Below, piece by piece: positions 44,842-52,979 of a DNA stretch of 64,000 nt. Position numbers and translations under genes: made by a program. The stretch is from contig JABSRZ010000004.1 of assembly GCA_013214705.1 (NCBI GenBank), positions 434,001 to 498,000 on the forward strand, in the 5' to 3' direction. The DNA comes from Hyphomicrobiales bacterium (lineage in GTDB: Bacteria; Pseudomonadota; Alphaproteobacteria; Rhizobiales; OSC116). The notes under the pieces are model-generated. The model had not been told where the DNA came from. It saw nothing but the letters and a program-made list of their open reading frames with translations, and searched no databases. The stretch's first letter is position 1. Every line of letters starts with the position of its first letter.

Positions 44842-45948
44842 ATGGCAACTCATATTTTTAGAGGCAGCAGCAAGCAAGAAGCTTATCAAAATCTCCACGC
44901 TATGGTGGGCGATGATGTATTCATCATTCGAGAATTTGTCGATCAAGAAGGTCTATATTGCATAGAAGCCGCGCCAAAAGTTTCGAGCCGCAGCGTGAAA
45001 CAAAATGCCATACCGCAAAACGCCACTCCGCAAAATACCACCCTCAACCCACAGCCAGAAGTTGCCCGCAGCTTAAGCCCGCAACCGCAAGATACCGCAG
45101 ACCGCTACACAATATCGCAATTGTTAAGCCAGTTACGCTTGGCTGGGTTTCCTGAACCGACCTTAAGGCAATTTATATATTGGGTGAAAAATCAGAATGA
45201 AAACAACCCCAGCGCCAATTTAAACCGCCCCAAAGACATAGCTTTATACAAATTTGCCGAATATTTGGAGCTGCAAAAAGTAATTGCCCCTATTTTGGAA
45301 GTGCCGCACACCCCCATTTTATTGGTCGGCCCGCCGGGCAGTGGCAAAACCGTAACCACAGCAAGGCTGTGCGCGCGGGCATTGATGCAAGGCCAAGAGG
45401 TTGAATTTGTAACTTTAGATTGCGTGCGCACCGGCGCGGTTGAACAAGCCCGCTCGCTGACCCAGTTTTTGGACATTAAACTGGTAGAAATTAACAATGT
45501 CAGCCAATTCCAAAACTGGATGAATAAATTTAACCGCGATTTAAACCAAAGCATCACCTTTATCGACAGCCTGTCGACCAATATATACGACATGCAAGAT
45601 ATGCGCTGGTTGTTAGATTATATGGAAGCGGCTGAGCAAAATGATGTAAAAATTGAACCAATATTGGTGATTAGCGCCACCACTGACGCCACCACAATTG
45701 GCGATTATGCCACAACTTTTAAATCTATGGGTATTGACCGCGCCATATTGACCTGTTGGGACATTGCCAGCAAACCAGCCGGAACGTTTAGTGCCATTAT
45801 CGACGCCGGCATGCAAATATCCATGGTGTGCGATAGCCCATATTTAACCGGCGGCATGGAAAAACTAACCAATTTGACCCTAGCCAAAAAACTAGTCGCC
45901 AAAAAAGGCATGCCCGCATGGCTAGCCGAAATCGGTAAGTTGAAATAA
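44842..45948 (+). CDS. flhF: Flagellar GTPase FlhF
   Basis: 368 residues of the SRP-GTPase family that sets flagellar number or position. An N-terminal B domain with a proline- and glutamine-rich stretch (about 50-85) leads into the N and G domains: P-loop GPPGSGKT (163-170), then LDCVRTGAVEQ in the position of the usual DTYRIGA and FIDSLS where DTAGR is normal. The G3 and G2 replacements mean nucleotide hydrolysis could be altered. Ends the plus-strand flagellar run. Confidence 0.85.
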   Translation: MATHIFRGSSKQEAYQNLHAMVGDDVFIIREFVDQEGLYCIEAAPKVSSRSVKQNAIPQNATPQNTTLNPQPEVARSLSPQPQDTADRYTISQLLSQLRLAGFPEPTLRQFIYWVKNQNENNPSANLNRPKDIALYKFAEYLELQKVIAPILEVPHTPILLVGPPGSGKTVTTARLCARALMQGQEVEFVTLDCVRTGAVEQARSLTQFLDIKLVEINNVSQFQNWMNKFNRDLNQSITFIDSLSTNIYDMQDMRWLLDYMEAAEQNDVKIEPILVISATTDATTIGDYATTFKSMGIDRAILTCWDIASKPAGTFSAIIDAGMQISMVCDSPYLTGGMEKLTNLTLAKKLVAKKGMPAWLAEIGKLK

Positions 45949-45956
45949 GACCTACA

Positions 45957-46650
45957 TTCTGAATTTCCATCTACCCCCAAGAATCCCTGTGATTCGTCGA
46001 GTGCGCCCATAAGCCGCAAGGCAAACTATGTGGCCAACGCGCGGAGGCTAGCTGACACTTGCGGAGCAAGGGGCTGCGCACGCAAGTGCCAACAGTGAAA
46101 GAGGCGCAGCCGAAAGAACGTATAAATGGGAGTACCCGTAAAGTCGGCAGGAGCGCTAAATGTCTATGTCTTAGCAAAATCAACCGCAGGTTCAATCGCT
46201 AAAACTCCAGCGCAAACTTTCAACAGCACAGCTTTTGGATAATTTCGGGGTGGCACTACTGCCCATACACTGGAAGTTTGCATTTTTACGCCCACCTATC
46301 GGCGGGCTAGTTGCACTTGCGTGCGAAGCCACACACTCGCGTGTGCTTCTTCTAGCCTCCGCGCGTTGCCCACATAGTTTGCCTTACGGCTTCTGGGCGC
46401 ACTCGTCGGATCACTGGGATATTTGGTGGCAGACAAAAACTCAACACAAAATGCCGAATATAATGAAAAATAGGGCGAGCCAACTTGTTGGCGAACTTGC
46501 CGACTGAGGCCGCCGTTAGGCGTAGCAAGAGAGCGGAGCGAGCGCACGCAGTGTTAAGCGCAAAGCGCATAGCAAGCAAACGGAGTTTGTGCACGCAGTG
46601 CAAGCAAAAATGTGCGTAATCAGCTCGCAAAGCGAGCAGATTACGCAAGG
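45957..46650. repeat. Structured repeat locus F (full inverted pair plus module 2)
   Basis: The largest locus, between convergent flhF and fliJ. Plus-oriented module 1 (45957-46211) is followed by a complete inverted module 1 (about 46212-46442), a plus-oriented module 2 (about 46473-46560), a partial second copy of its end (46561-46610) and a terminal hairpin. The two arms are inverted copies over about 200 nt but carry different hairpin stems: CTTGC-GGA-GCAAG in one arm, CACAC-GCGA-GTGTG in the other. Confidence 0.85.
46613..46647. terminator. Long hairpin at the edge of locus F
   Basis: TGCGTAATC, one mismatch, GCTCGC, AAA loop, GCGAGC, the paired mismatch and GATTACGCA. This gives 15 base pairs interrupted only by an A-A mismatch. 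There is no T-run, so a Rho-independent role is uncertain; it lies 50 bp beyond the minus-strand fliJ stop and may protect or end that transcript. Confidence 0.4.
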
Positions 46651-46697
46651 CATCAATGATGCACTTGCGTTTGAGAATAGAGAAGAGATGCGATTAT

Positions 46698-47114
46698 TTA
46701 CCGGCCAAAACGACGGTGTAAATTACGGGCAACTTCATCCATATCGGCAGCTTCGCGTTTGGCAAGCATGGTGCGATTGGCTTTTTTCTCTTTTTCTTCA
46801 AGCAGCTCAACCCGCTTCAACTCTTCATAGCTTTCTGCCAAATCGTTTTTAGCTAAGTCATGCTGACCTTGCAAACCATCGACAGTTACCTGAATGTTAT
46901 CAGCGCGGTCTTTTGCAGATTTTGCAAAAGTCGGATACGCATAATGCGTTATATCCGTTATGCCGCTGCGCTCTTGCTCAAAGCGCACCTGTTCGTGCAG
47001 GTCAAATTGCTTTTGTTGCAAATCCCGCATCATCATTTCTATTTCGTTCACTTGACGCTGCTTTTCTTCGACTTGGAAGCGACGCAGCCTTATTAAAGAT
47101 TGTCTTGATTTCAT
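46698..47114 (-). CDS. fliJ: Flagellar export chaperone FliJ
   Basis: A 138-residue, almost entirely helical coiled-coil protein (heptad pattern from about 5 to 125) rich in Glu, Lys, Arg and Gln, ending in VARNLHRRFGR. Sequence conservation of FliJ is low; the call rests on size, coiled-coil character and position directly after fliI. It acts as the central stalk of the export ATPase. Confidence 0.8.
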   Translation of the reverse strand: MKSRQSLIRLRRFQVEEKQRQVNEIEMMMRDLQQKQFDLHEQVRFEQERSGITDITHYAYPTFAKSAKDRADNIQVTVDGLQGQHDLAKNDLAESYEELKRVELLEEKEKKANRTMLAKREAADMDEVARNLHRRFGR

Positions 47115-47124
47115 CTACTCTACT

Positions 47125-48573
47125 CTACTCATTAAAACCAAAGGGGTTACCAGATTTCCCATTGGTTTCGGTTACACTCTGACCGTCTGGTGTTTGGTCA
47201 GTACTCTCTCCAACATTACCCTCTGGAGAATTCAAAATATTCTGTAGCATTTCATAACCTTCAATCAAGCCAGTTTGCTCGTCTTTTCTTTGGTTTAAAA
47301 ATGCCTCTAACGGCTCATGATATAATATCGCCTCGTCTACTTCGGGGTTTGTGCCTTGGCGATAAGCGCCAAGCCTAATCAGCTCTTCCATATCGGTATA
47401 AGTCGCCATTAATTTTTTGGCTCTTAAAATCAGCGGTTGCCACTCATCAGGCACGCAGCCCGGCATGGTCCGTGAAACCGATTTTAACACATTTATCGCC
47501 GGAAAGCGCCCGCGCTCGGCAATCGCCCGTTCCATCACTATATGGCCATCCAATATGCCCCGCACCGCATCGGCCACCGGTTCATTATGGTCATCACCAT
47601 CTACCAACACCGTAAACAAGCCGGTTATAGAGCCTGCTATGGGTTCATCATTATCATTGGCAATGCCTTCTAGATATTCGCCGGGCCCTGCCCGCTCTAA
47701 CAATTTTGGCAATTCCGAAAACACTGTCGGTGTATAACCTTTTGAGGTTGGCGGCTCGCCTGAGCTTAGGCCAATTTCTCGTTGTGCCATGGCAAAACGG
47801 GTGACACTATCCATAAGACACAATACTTTTTTGCCTTGATCGCGGAAATATTCTGACAATGCCAAAGTCATATAAGCCGATTGCTTGCGCATTAACGCAC
47901 TTTCATCGCCAGTTGCTACTACAACAATAGATTTTTTAAGCCCTTCTTCGCCTAAATCATCTTCGATAAATTCTTGAACTTCGCGGCCACGCTCGCCAAT
48001 TAGGCCGATTATGGCCACATCTGAATCAGTATATCTGGCCAACATAGATAGCAACACAGATTTACCCACGCCACTGCCGGCAAAAATGCCCATCCGTTGG
48101 CCAACGCAACAGGTGGCAAAACTGTTTAAACATCTAACCCCTAAATCCATCGGCGGGCCAATCCGCGCGCGTTTATTGGCTTTAGGTGGTTTGTTGCGCA
48201 GCGCTATTGGCACATCGCCTTTGGGAAGTGGGCCTTTGCCATCTATCGGCTCGCCCAAACCATTGACCACCCGGCCTAGCCAACCATTATTTGGCAATAC
48301 CACCGGTTCGGCGGCTAACAGCAAGGCCTTGCAACCCATACGCACGCCATCTATTTCGCCAAATGGCAAACATAGCGCCACATTATCTTTAAACCCGACA
48401 ACTTCGCAAATAACTGAATGGTCATCTTTGACCATAATTTCCAAATGCGCACCGACATTCATGGCATATAATGGGCCGATAATTTCGACCAGCAAACCCT
48501 GTACTGAGACCACGCGGCCCCAATATTCTGTCACTGTGATATTTTCCAACTCATTTACCAAAAGACAACCCAC
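47125..48573 (-). CDS. fliI: Flagellum-specific ATPase FliI
   Basis: 482 residues. Walker A GSGVGKS (166-172), [10 protein letters not shown], and Walker [21 protein letters not shown] are clear. The start is a GTG at 48573. The C-terminus carries about 40 extra residues rich in Gln, Thr and Asn. The stop lies in a CTACT triple pentanucleotide (plus strand 47114-47130) that bridges to the fliJ start 10 bp on. Divergent from ctrA across 388 bp. Confidence 0.96.
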   Translation of the reverse strand: MGCLLVNELENITVTEYWGRVVSVQGLLVEIIGPLYAMNVGAHLEIMVKDDHSVICEVVGFKDNVALCLPFGEIDGVRMGCKALLLAAEPVVLPNNGWLGRVVNGLGEPIDGKGPLPKGDVPIALRNKPPKANKRARIGPPMDLGVRCLNSFATCCVGQRMGIFAGSGVGKSVLLSMLARYTDSDVAIIGLIGERGREVQEFIEDDLGEEGLKKSIVVVATGDESALMRKQSAYMTLALSEYFRDQGKKVLCLMDSVTRFAMAQREIGLSSGEPPTSKGYTPTVFSELPKLLERAGPGEYLEGIANDNDEPIAGSITGLFTVLVDGDDHNEPVADAVRGILDGHIVMERAIAERGRFPAINVLKSVSRTMPGCVPDEWQPLILRAKKLMATYTDMEELIRLGAYRQGTNPEVDEAILYHEPLEAFLNQRKDEQTGLIEGYEMLQNILNSPEGNVGESTDQTPDGQSVTETNGKSGNPFGFNE

Positions 48574-48961
48574 ACATGATTAACAAAATAACTTCATAAT
48601 TAAGCTTACAAGCAAATTAACTATTTTTAATAATTATTTTCTAACCACATTATGCGGCCTAACATTTAAGTTTCGGTAAATATTGCATCAAAAAAAACCT
48701 TAAAATTCAGTTACTTTTGCCAAAACATGGTTTATTTTTAATTAGCGCAGCATTAATGAACTGGTAAAATTTATTAACAATAAGGGATTAAATCTTTACT
48801 TTGATTAGGATTTGTTAACTAAATGGCTTTAGCTTACTGATTCGAGACATGTGTTTATTTTACGTGTAGAATCGATTAACTAAAAATCTCGAGGCCAAGA
48901 GTTTTATGGGTAATTATTTGGTAGGCGACATTCAGGGATTTAGCGGCAAAAGGGGTTACTG
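48574..48961 (+). promoter_or_regulatory. Shared fliI/ctrA regulatory region
   Basis: A 388-bp divergent region. TTAA-N7-TTAC at 48700-48714 is a close match to the CtrA binding consensus, and TTAA-N7-TAAA at 48666-48680 a partial one. Two GANTC sites (GATTC 48839-48843, GAATC 48869-48873) could be CcrM methylation targets, as in the Caulobacter ctrA promoter. AAAAGGGG gives a good ribosome-binding site 7 bp before the ctrA ATG. Confidence 0.5.
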
Positions 48962-48962
48962 A
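48906..48962 (+). CDS. Possible 18-codon leader ORF overlapping ctrA
   Basis: An ATG at 48906 opens an 18-codon frame encoding [18 protein letters not shown] whose TGA overlaps the ctrA ATG by one base (TGATG). Its first twelve residues look like the start of symmetrical Ap4A hydrolases (M-x-x-Y-L-I/V-G-D-I/V-H/Q-G), then similarity ends. It could be a coupled leader peptide, a gene remnant or chance. GAGG lies rather far upstream (12 nt). Confidence 0.3.
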   Translation: MGNYLVGDIQGFSGKRGY

Positions 48963-49675
48963 TGCGAGTTCTTCTAATTGAAGATGATAGTGCAACTGCA
49001 CAGAGTATTGAGCTTATGCTCAAGTCCGAAGGTTTTAACATTTATGTGACCGACCTCGGCGAAGAAGGCGTAGATTTAGGTAAATTATATGATTACGACA
49101 TCATTTTATTGGACCTTAATTTACCAGATATGAGCGGCTATGAGGTGCTTAAAGCACTGCGGCTAGCTAAGGTAGCCACTCCTATATTAATTCTTTCAGG
49201 CCTTGCAGGCATTGAGAATAAAGTGCGCGGCTTAGGCTTTGGTGCAGACGATTATATGACCAAGCCATTCCATAAAGATGAATTGGTGGCGCGTATTCAT
49301 GCCATTGTTCGGCGCTCTAAAGGCCATTCACAATCGATCATTAAAACGGGTGATTTGGCAGTTAATTTGGACAATAAGACCGTTGAGATTGACCAACAGC
49401 GTGTTCACTTAACCGGTAAAGAATACCAAATGTTAGAACTGCTTTCATTGCGTAAGGGCACAACCCTAACCAAAGAAATGTTCTTAAACCACCTTTATGG
49501 CGGCATGGACGAGCCTGAACTTAAAATTATTGATGTGTTTATTTGCAAATTGCGCAAAAAACTATCAGCTGCAACTGGCAATGACTATATCGAAACCGTT
49601 TGGGGTCGTGGTTATGTGCTGCGCGAAATTGAAGAAGAACCATCTAACGATATGGCATTTAGCGAATCTGCTTAA
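48962..49675 (+). CDS. ctrA: Cell-cycle response regulator CtrA
   Basis: 237 residues, OmpR family. Receiver with acidic Asp8/Asp9, phospho-acceptor Asp51 and Lys101; winged-helix C-terminal domain with [30 protein letters not shown]-like core split as in all CtrA proteins, and [11 protein letters not shown]. The master regulator of flagellar, division and methylation genes in alphaproteobacteria. The tail ends in ESA instead of the ClpXP-type AA of Caulobacter. Adjacent to fliI and upstream of the chemotaxis operon. Confidence 0.96.
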   Translation: MRVLLIEDDSATAQSIELMLKSEGFNIYVTDLGEEGVDLGKLYDYDIILLDLNLPDMSGYEVLKALRLAKVATPILILSGLAGIENKVRGLGFGADDYMTKPFHKDELVARIHAIVRRSKGHSQSIIKTGDLAVNLDNKTVEIDQQRVHLTGKEYQMLELLSLRKGTTLTKEMFLNHLYGGMDEPELKIIDVFICKLRKKLSAATGNDYIETVWGRGYVLREIEEEPSNDMAFSESA

Positions 49676-49692
49676 ACCCCATATCCAGCTTA

Positions 49693-49734
49693 TTGGCAAC
49701 TTGTTTGGCGCCACATCGCCGAACAAATTGCCAA
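49693..49734. other. Long hairpin after ctrA
   Basis: TTGGCAA (49693-49699), one unpaired C, TTGTTTGGCG, a 6-nt loop, CGCCGAACAA, one unpaired A and TTGCCAA (49728-49734). It lies 10 bp before the intrinsic terminator and may stabilise the transcript end. Confidence 0.6.
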
Positions 49735-49743
49735 CCAAAATAA

Positions 49744-49774
49744 AACCCACCTCAAATTCTGAGGTGGGTTTTTT
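49744..49774 (+). terminator. Intrinsic terminator of ctrA (shared with cheR)
   Basis: AACCCACCTCA pairs with TGAGGTGGGTT around a 5-nt loop and runs into TTTTTT. It is nearly symmetrical, and the minus-strand side also has T residues, so it can serve the convergent chemotaxis operon too. Confidence 0.9.
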
Positions 49775-49813
49775 GTGCTTAAAATTGTAAATTTATAAAG
49801 TGATGTTTTGGGT

Positions 49814-50629
49814 TTATCTAAATTTGTAGAGACCACGCGCGCCTTTAACCGCTTCAAACTTGTCGCAAATTCCCATGACGGTTTCGGCGGCGCCGAGTAA
49901 TAGATAGGAGTCTGGCTCCATTTGAAGGGATATTTTTTCCAAAACCTTCTTTTTGGTTTCAAGGTCAAAATAAATCAACACATTTCGGCAAAACACGATG
50001 TCAAACTTGCCGACATTTGCAAAGTTTTCTAGCAAGTTGCTTTCTTTATATTTCACCATGCGGCGGACGTTTTCATTTAACACCCAGTTTTCGCCTTGCT
50101 GAGTGAAATATTTAAGCAATAATTTAATCGGCAAACCACGTTGCACTTCAAATTGGGTATATTGGCCGGCAGTGGCTTTTGTGAGTACGGTTTTAGAAAT
50201 ATCCGTGCCTAAAATGTCAAAATTCCAACCCGCCAATTTTGCGCCTTGCTCCTTTAGCGACATGGCAATTGAATATGGCTCTTGGCCAGTCGATGCAGCC
50301 GCACACCATATGCGCAGACGTTTTCTGACTTTGCGTTGCTCCAAAAAATACGGCAGCATAATATTGTCTAGATGCTCAAACGGGGTTTTGTCCCGAAAGA
50401 AAAGTGACTCATTTGTGGTCATGGCATCTGTAACGGTGTCCCTTAACTCCAACGCAATAGCCGATTTCATGCTGCTCACCAATTCGGAAATTGACTCCAT
50501 ACCCCTAGAGCGCGCCAGCGGTTCTAGCCGGCTTTTTAGCAGATATTCTTTTTCGGGTTTCACCACCAAACCAGAACTCTTCATTAAAAAATCTCTTAAA
50601 TATTCGAAATCACGACTATCAATACTCAT
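49814..50629 (-). CDS. cheR: Chemotaxis protein methyltransferase CheR
   Basis: 271 residues. The N-terminal helical domain is followed by the SAM-binding part with WCAAASTGQEPYSIAM, GTDISKTVLTKATAG and FDIVFCRNVLIYFD, all diagnostic. It methylates glutamates of chemoreceptors. Its ATG overlaps the cheB stop by one base (TAATG). Last gene of the chemotaxis operon. Confidence 0.95.
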   Translation of the reverse strand: MSIDSRDFEYLRDFLMKSSGLVVKPEKEYLLKSRLEPLARSRGMESISELVSSMKSAIALELRDTVTDAMTTNESLFFRDKTPFEHLDNIMLPYFLEQRKVRKRLRIWCAAASTGQEPYSIAMSLKEQGAKLAGWNFDILGTDISKTVLTKATAGQYTQFEVQRGLPIKLLLKYFTQQGENWVLNENVRRMVKYKESNLLENFANVGKFDIVFCRNVLIYFDLETKKKVLEKISLQMEPDSYLLLGAAETVMGICDKFEAVKGARGLYKFR

Positions 50630-52020
50630 TACACTTTACCTCGAACTATACGCGAAACTCTCGCTCCAATTTTATTTAGTGGCAATATTTCACACACCAC
50701 CCCAGCATCCACCGCCGCACCTGGCATACCCCACACCACACTTGACGCCTCATCTTGCACAAGAACCGTGCCGCCCTGTTCAATTATTTGTCCCGCACCC
50801 GGTGTGCCATCATTGCCCATTCCGGTTAAAATAACCGCCAATAAGGTCTTCCTATAAATGCCTGCCGCAGTCATAAATAATGGGTCGACAGAAGGTTTGC
50901 AAAAATTTATTTGCGGGCCATCACTTAACTTAATTTTAACTGACAAACCGGTGCTGGTTAAGCTCATATGTTTGCCGCCCGGGGCCACATAAATCACCCC
51001 TTTTTTGACCAATTCGCCATCGATAGCTTCCCGACAAACCCGATTGACCACTTTGCTAATATGTTGCGCCAATATTTTGGTAAAGCTAGCTGGCATATGT
51101 TGAGTAATAAATACCGGTATATGATCTATTGTTGAATCGATGGCTTTGGCAATCTCTAATAATGCCGGCGGCCCGCCGGTGCTGCTGCCAATGACCACGG
51201 CCTTGGGCAACGTTTTTGAAATGGCGTGAAAACTGCCTACCCCCTGCCCAGCTTTTGGTTTGGCGTGGCCAACCAAAGAAGGTGCTGTCTCGGCCAAATT
51301 TTTACGTAACGAACGAATGACTGGGGCTTTGCGAACGACCGGGGTTTTGCCTGTGTCTGGGGATTTGCTAGTGACTGGGGATTTGCTAGTGACTGGGGAT
51401 TTGCTAGTGAATGGGGCTTTGCGACTAGATGGCGCATCGGCACCAGAGCTTGCCTTTAAGCTGGTTCTAGCGTGAGCGCGAGAGCGTGATGCCGTTGCGC
51501 CTGCCATGGAAGGGCGCACCGCTCCAGAAGCTCTAAAACTAGAGCTGCCAGCACCGCCAGCTTGGCTTGGGTCGACCACACCGCCAAATACCCGAATTTT
51601 TTGCAACAATTCTTGTTTGAAATCGGTCGCGCCGGCTAAGCCACCAACGCCGGAAGGCTTGGCCACATAATCCACTGCGCCAAGTGACATTGCTTTAAGG
51701 CTAATTTCGGCGTTGCGCGTGGTTAAGGTCGAAGAAATGATTATTTTGGCTGAAGGGCATTTTTCTAGCAATAATGGCAAAGCTGTAATGCCATCCATTT
51801 CTGGCATTTCTATATCCAGCAATACCACATCAGGCTTATCTTCGGCAATGTTATCGACCGCAATTTTTCCGTCGCGATGTGTCGCGATGACTTCAATGTC
51901 AGCCAGCCCGGTCAGCCACTTACTAAACATTCCGCGGACAACAACACTGTCATCTACAATCATCACCCTAACTTTGTTGCCAAAGTTTCGGGTTTTCATA
52001 TATTTATCACTAACGCTCAT
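50629..52020 (-). CDS. cheB: Chemotaxis methylesterase CheB
   Basis: 463 residues: receiver (Asp69), a long linker (about 145-275) and the methylesterase domain with GSSTGGPPALLEI (catalytic Ser), TQHMPASF (His) and LTGMGNDG (Asp). The linker holds a 108-bp minisatellite of six 18-bp units that encode Ser/Thr-Lys-Pro-rich hexapeptides (TSKSPV type). I choose the ATG at 52020, with GGAG in front; the frame opens 15 bases earlier. Confidence 0.93.
   Translation of the reverse strand: MSVSDKYMKTRNFGNKVRVMIVDDSVVVRGMFSKWLTGLADIEVIATHRDGKIAVDNIAEDKPDVVLLDIEMPEMDGITALPLLLEKCPSAKIIISSTLTTRNAEISLKAMSLGAVDYVAKPSGVGGLAGATDFKQELLQKIRVFGGVVDPSQAGGAGSSSFRASGAVRPSMAGATASRSRAHARTSLKASSGADAPSSRKAPFTSKSPVTSKSPVTSKSPDTGKTPVVRKAPVIRSLRKNLAETAPSLVGHAKPKAGQGVGSFHAISKTLPKAVVIGSSTGGPPALLEIAKAIDSTIDHIPVFITQHMPASFTKILAQHISKVVNRVCREAIDGELVKKGVIYVAPGGKHMSLTSTGLSVKIKLSDGPQINFCKPSVDPLFMTAAGIYRKTLLAVILTGMGNDGTPGAGQIIEQGGTVLVQDEASSVVWGMPGAAVDAGVVCEILPLNKIGARVSRIVRGKV
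51319..51426. repeat. 18-bp minisatellite inside cheB, six units
   Basis: Units of 18 bp start at 51319, 51337, 51355, 51373, 51391 and 51409. Units 3-5 are nearly identical (GACTGGGGATTTGCTAGT type); the outer ones diverge, so the array grew in its centre. All units keep frame, giving hexapeptide repeats in the linker between receiver and esterase. Confidence 0.9.
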
Positions 52021-52106
52021 GGGAACTCCATACAAACAAAGCGTTTACTCAATACTGTCACTTGGCCAATTGCTCGGCCATTCTACCAGTTACACGGCAG
52101 ATATTT

Positions 52107-52475
52107 TTAAAGCAACCCTACTTCTTGGAATTTATTTTCCAAAATTTCGCGATCAAAAGGTTTCATTATATATTCATCGGCACCAGCTTGAACCGCTTGG
52201 GCGATGTGCGAAATATCATTTTCTGTAGTGCAAAAAATCACTTTAGGTTTTTCGCCATTGGCAGTAGAGCGGAGTTGGATCAAAAATTCTAATCCATCCA
52301 TGACCGGCATATTCCAATCTAACAGAATAGCTTCTGGCATCTCCACTTTACATTGATCCAATGCTTTTTGACCATTCTCCGCTTCCAGAATTTCAAAGTT
52401 CAATTCTTCCAACACGCGGCGCGCAACTTTACGAATCACACTAGAATCATCTACCACTAAACATTTTTTCATCAC
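52107..52475 (-). CDS. cheY: Chemotaxis response regulator CheY
   Basis: 122 residues: a single receiver domain with Asp9/Asp10, phospho-acceptor Asp53 (LLDWNMP) and KPFDREIL near the end. AAGGAG precedes the start. It lies between cheB and cheW, so it is most likely the motor-binding CheY, although a phosphate-sink role is possible since CheA also has its own receiver. Confidence 0.92.
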   Translation of the reverse strand: MMKKCLVVDDSSVIRKVARRVLEELNFEILEAENGQKALDQCKVEMPEAILLDWNMPVMDGLEFLIQLRSTANGEKPKVIFCTTENDISHIAQAVQAGADEYIMKPFDREILENKFQEVGLL

Positions 52476-52484
52476 TAACTCCTT

Positions 52485-52979
52485 CTAAGCGGCTTGCAAA
52501 TGCAAGACATCTAGCACTTTTTTGACATCCAGAATTACCAGTAGTTGTTTTTCCATTCTGAACACACCAGCCGAAACTTGTGCCCATTTTGGGTCTAAAT
52601 TCACTGGGTTGGCTTCAAATTCTTTCATGTTTAAATTCAAAACTTCGCCAACATCGTCAATAATCAAACCGTAAGATTCCGATTTATATTCGATGCCCAC
52701 GGCCATAATTTCACTGTTTTCGGAGTCTTCTGAAACCCCCAAACGGCGGCGCATGTTTATGGCAGTTACGATGCGGCCGCGCAAATTTAGCACGCCTTCA
52801 ATTTCGAACGAGCTTAACGGCACACTGGTTATGGTTTCTGGCATAAATACATCTTGCACTTCTAAAATCGGCAAACCAAATAACTGGTTGGCAATCATCA
52901 CGGTGATATATTCCTGCGTTCCGCTAACATCTGAGTCTTCTACAGGTGGTTTGTTGTTATTTTGTTTGAGTGAGCTCAT
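52485..52979 (-). CDS. cheW: Chemotaxis adaptor CheW
   Basis: 164 residues with the CheW fold: EYITVMIANQLFGLPILEVQDV, ISVPLSSFEIEGVLNLRGRIV-like region and YGLIIDDVGEVL. It couples receptors to CheA. Overlaps the cheA stop by 4 bases (ATGA type), indicating coupling. Confidence 0.94.
   Translation of the reverse strand: MSSLKQNNNKPPVEDSDVSGTQEYITVMIANQLFGLPILEVQDVFMPETITSVPLSSFEIEGVLNLRGRIVTAINMRRRLGVSEDSENSEIMAVGIEYKSESYGLIIDDVGEVLNLNMKEFEANPVNLDPKWAQVSAGVFRMEKQLLVILDVKKVLDVLHLQAA

Noticed and set aside
45971-46648. Several 74-98 codon frames in locus F, and similar ones in A, C, D and E
   Set aside because: They cover the repeat arms on both strands with no ribosome-binding sites, and the variable hairpins differ in length by amounts that break frame between copies.
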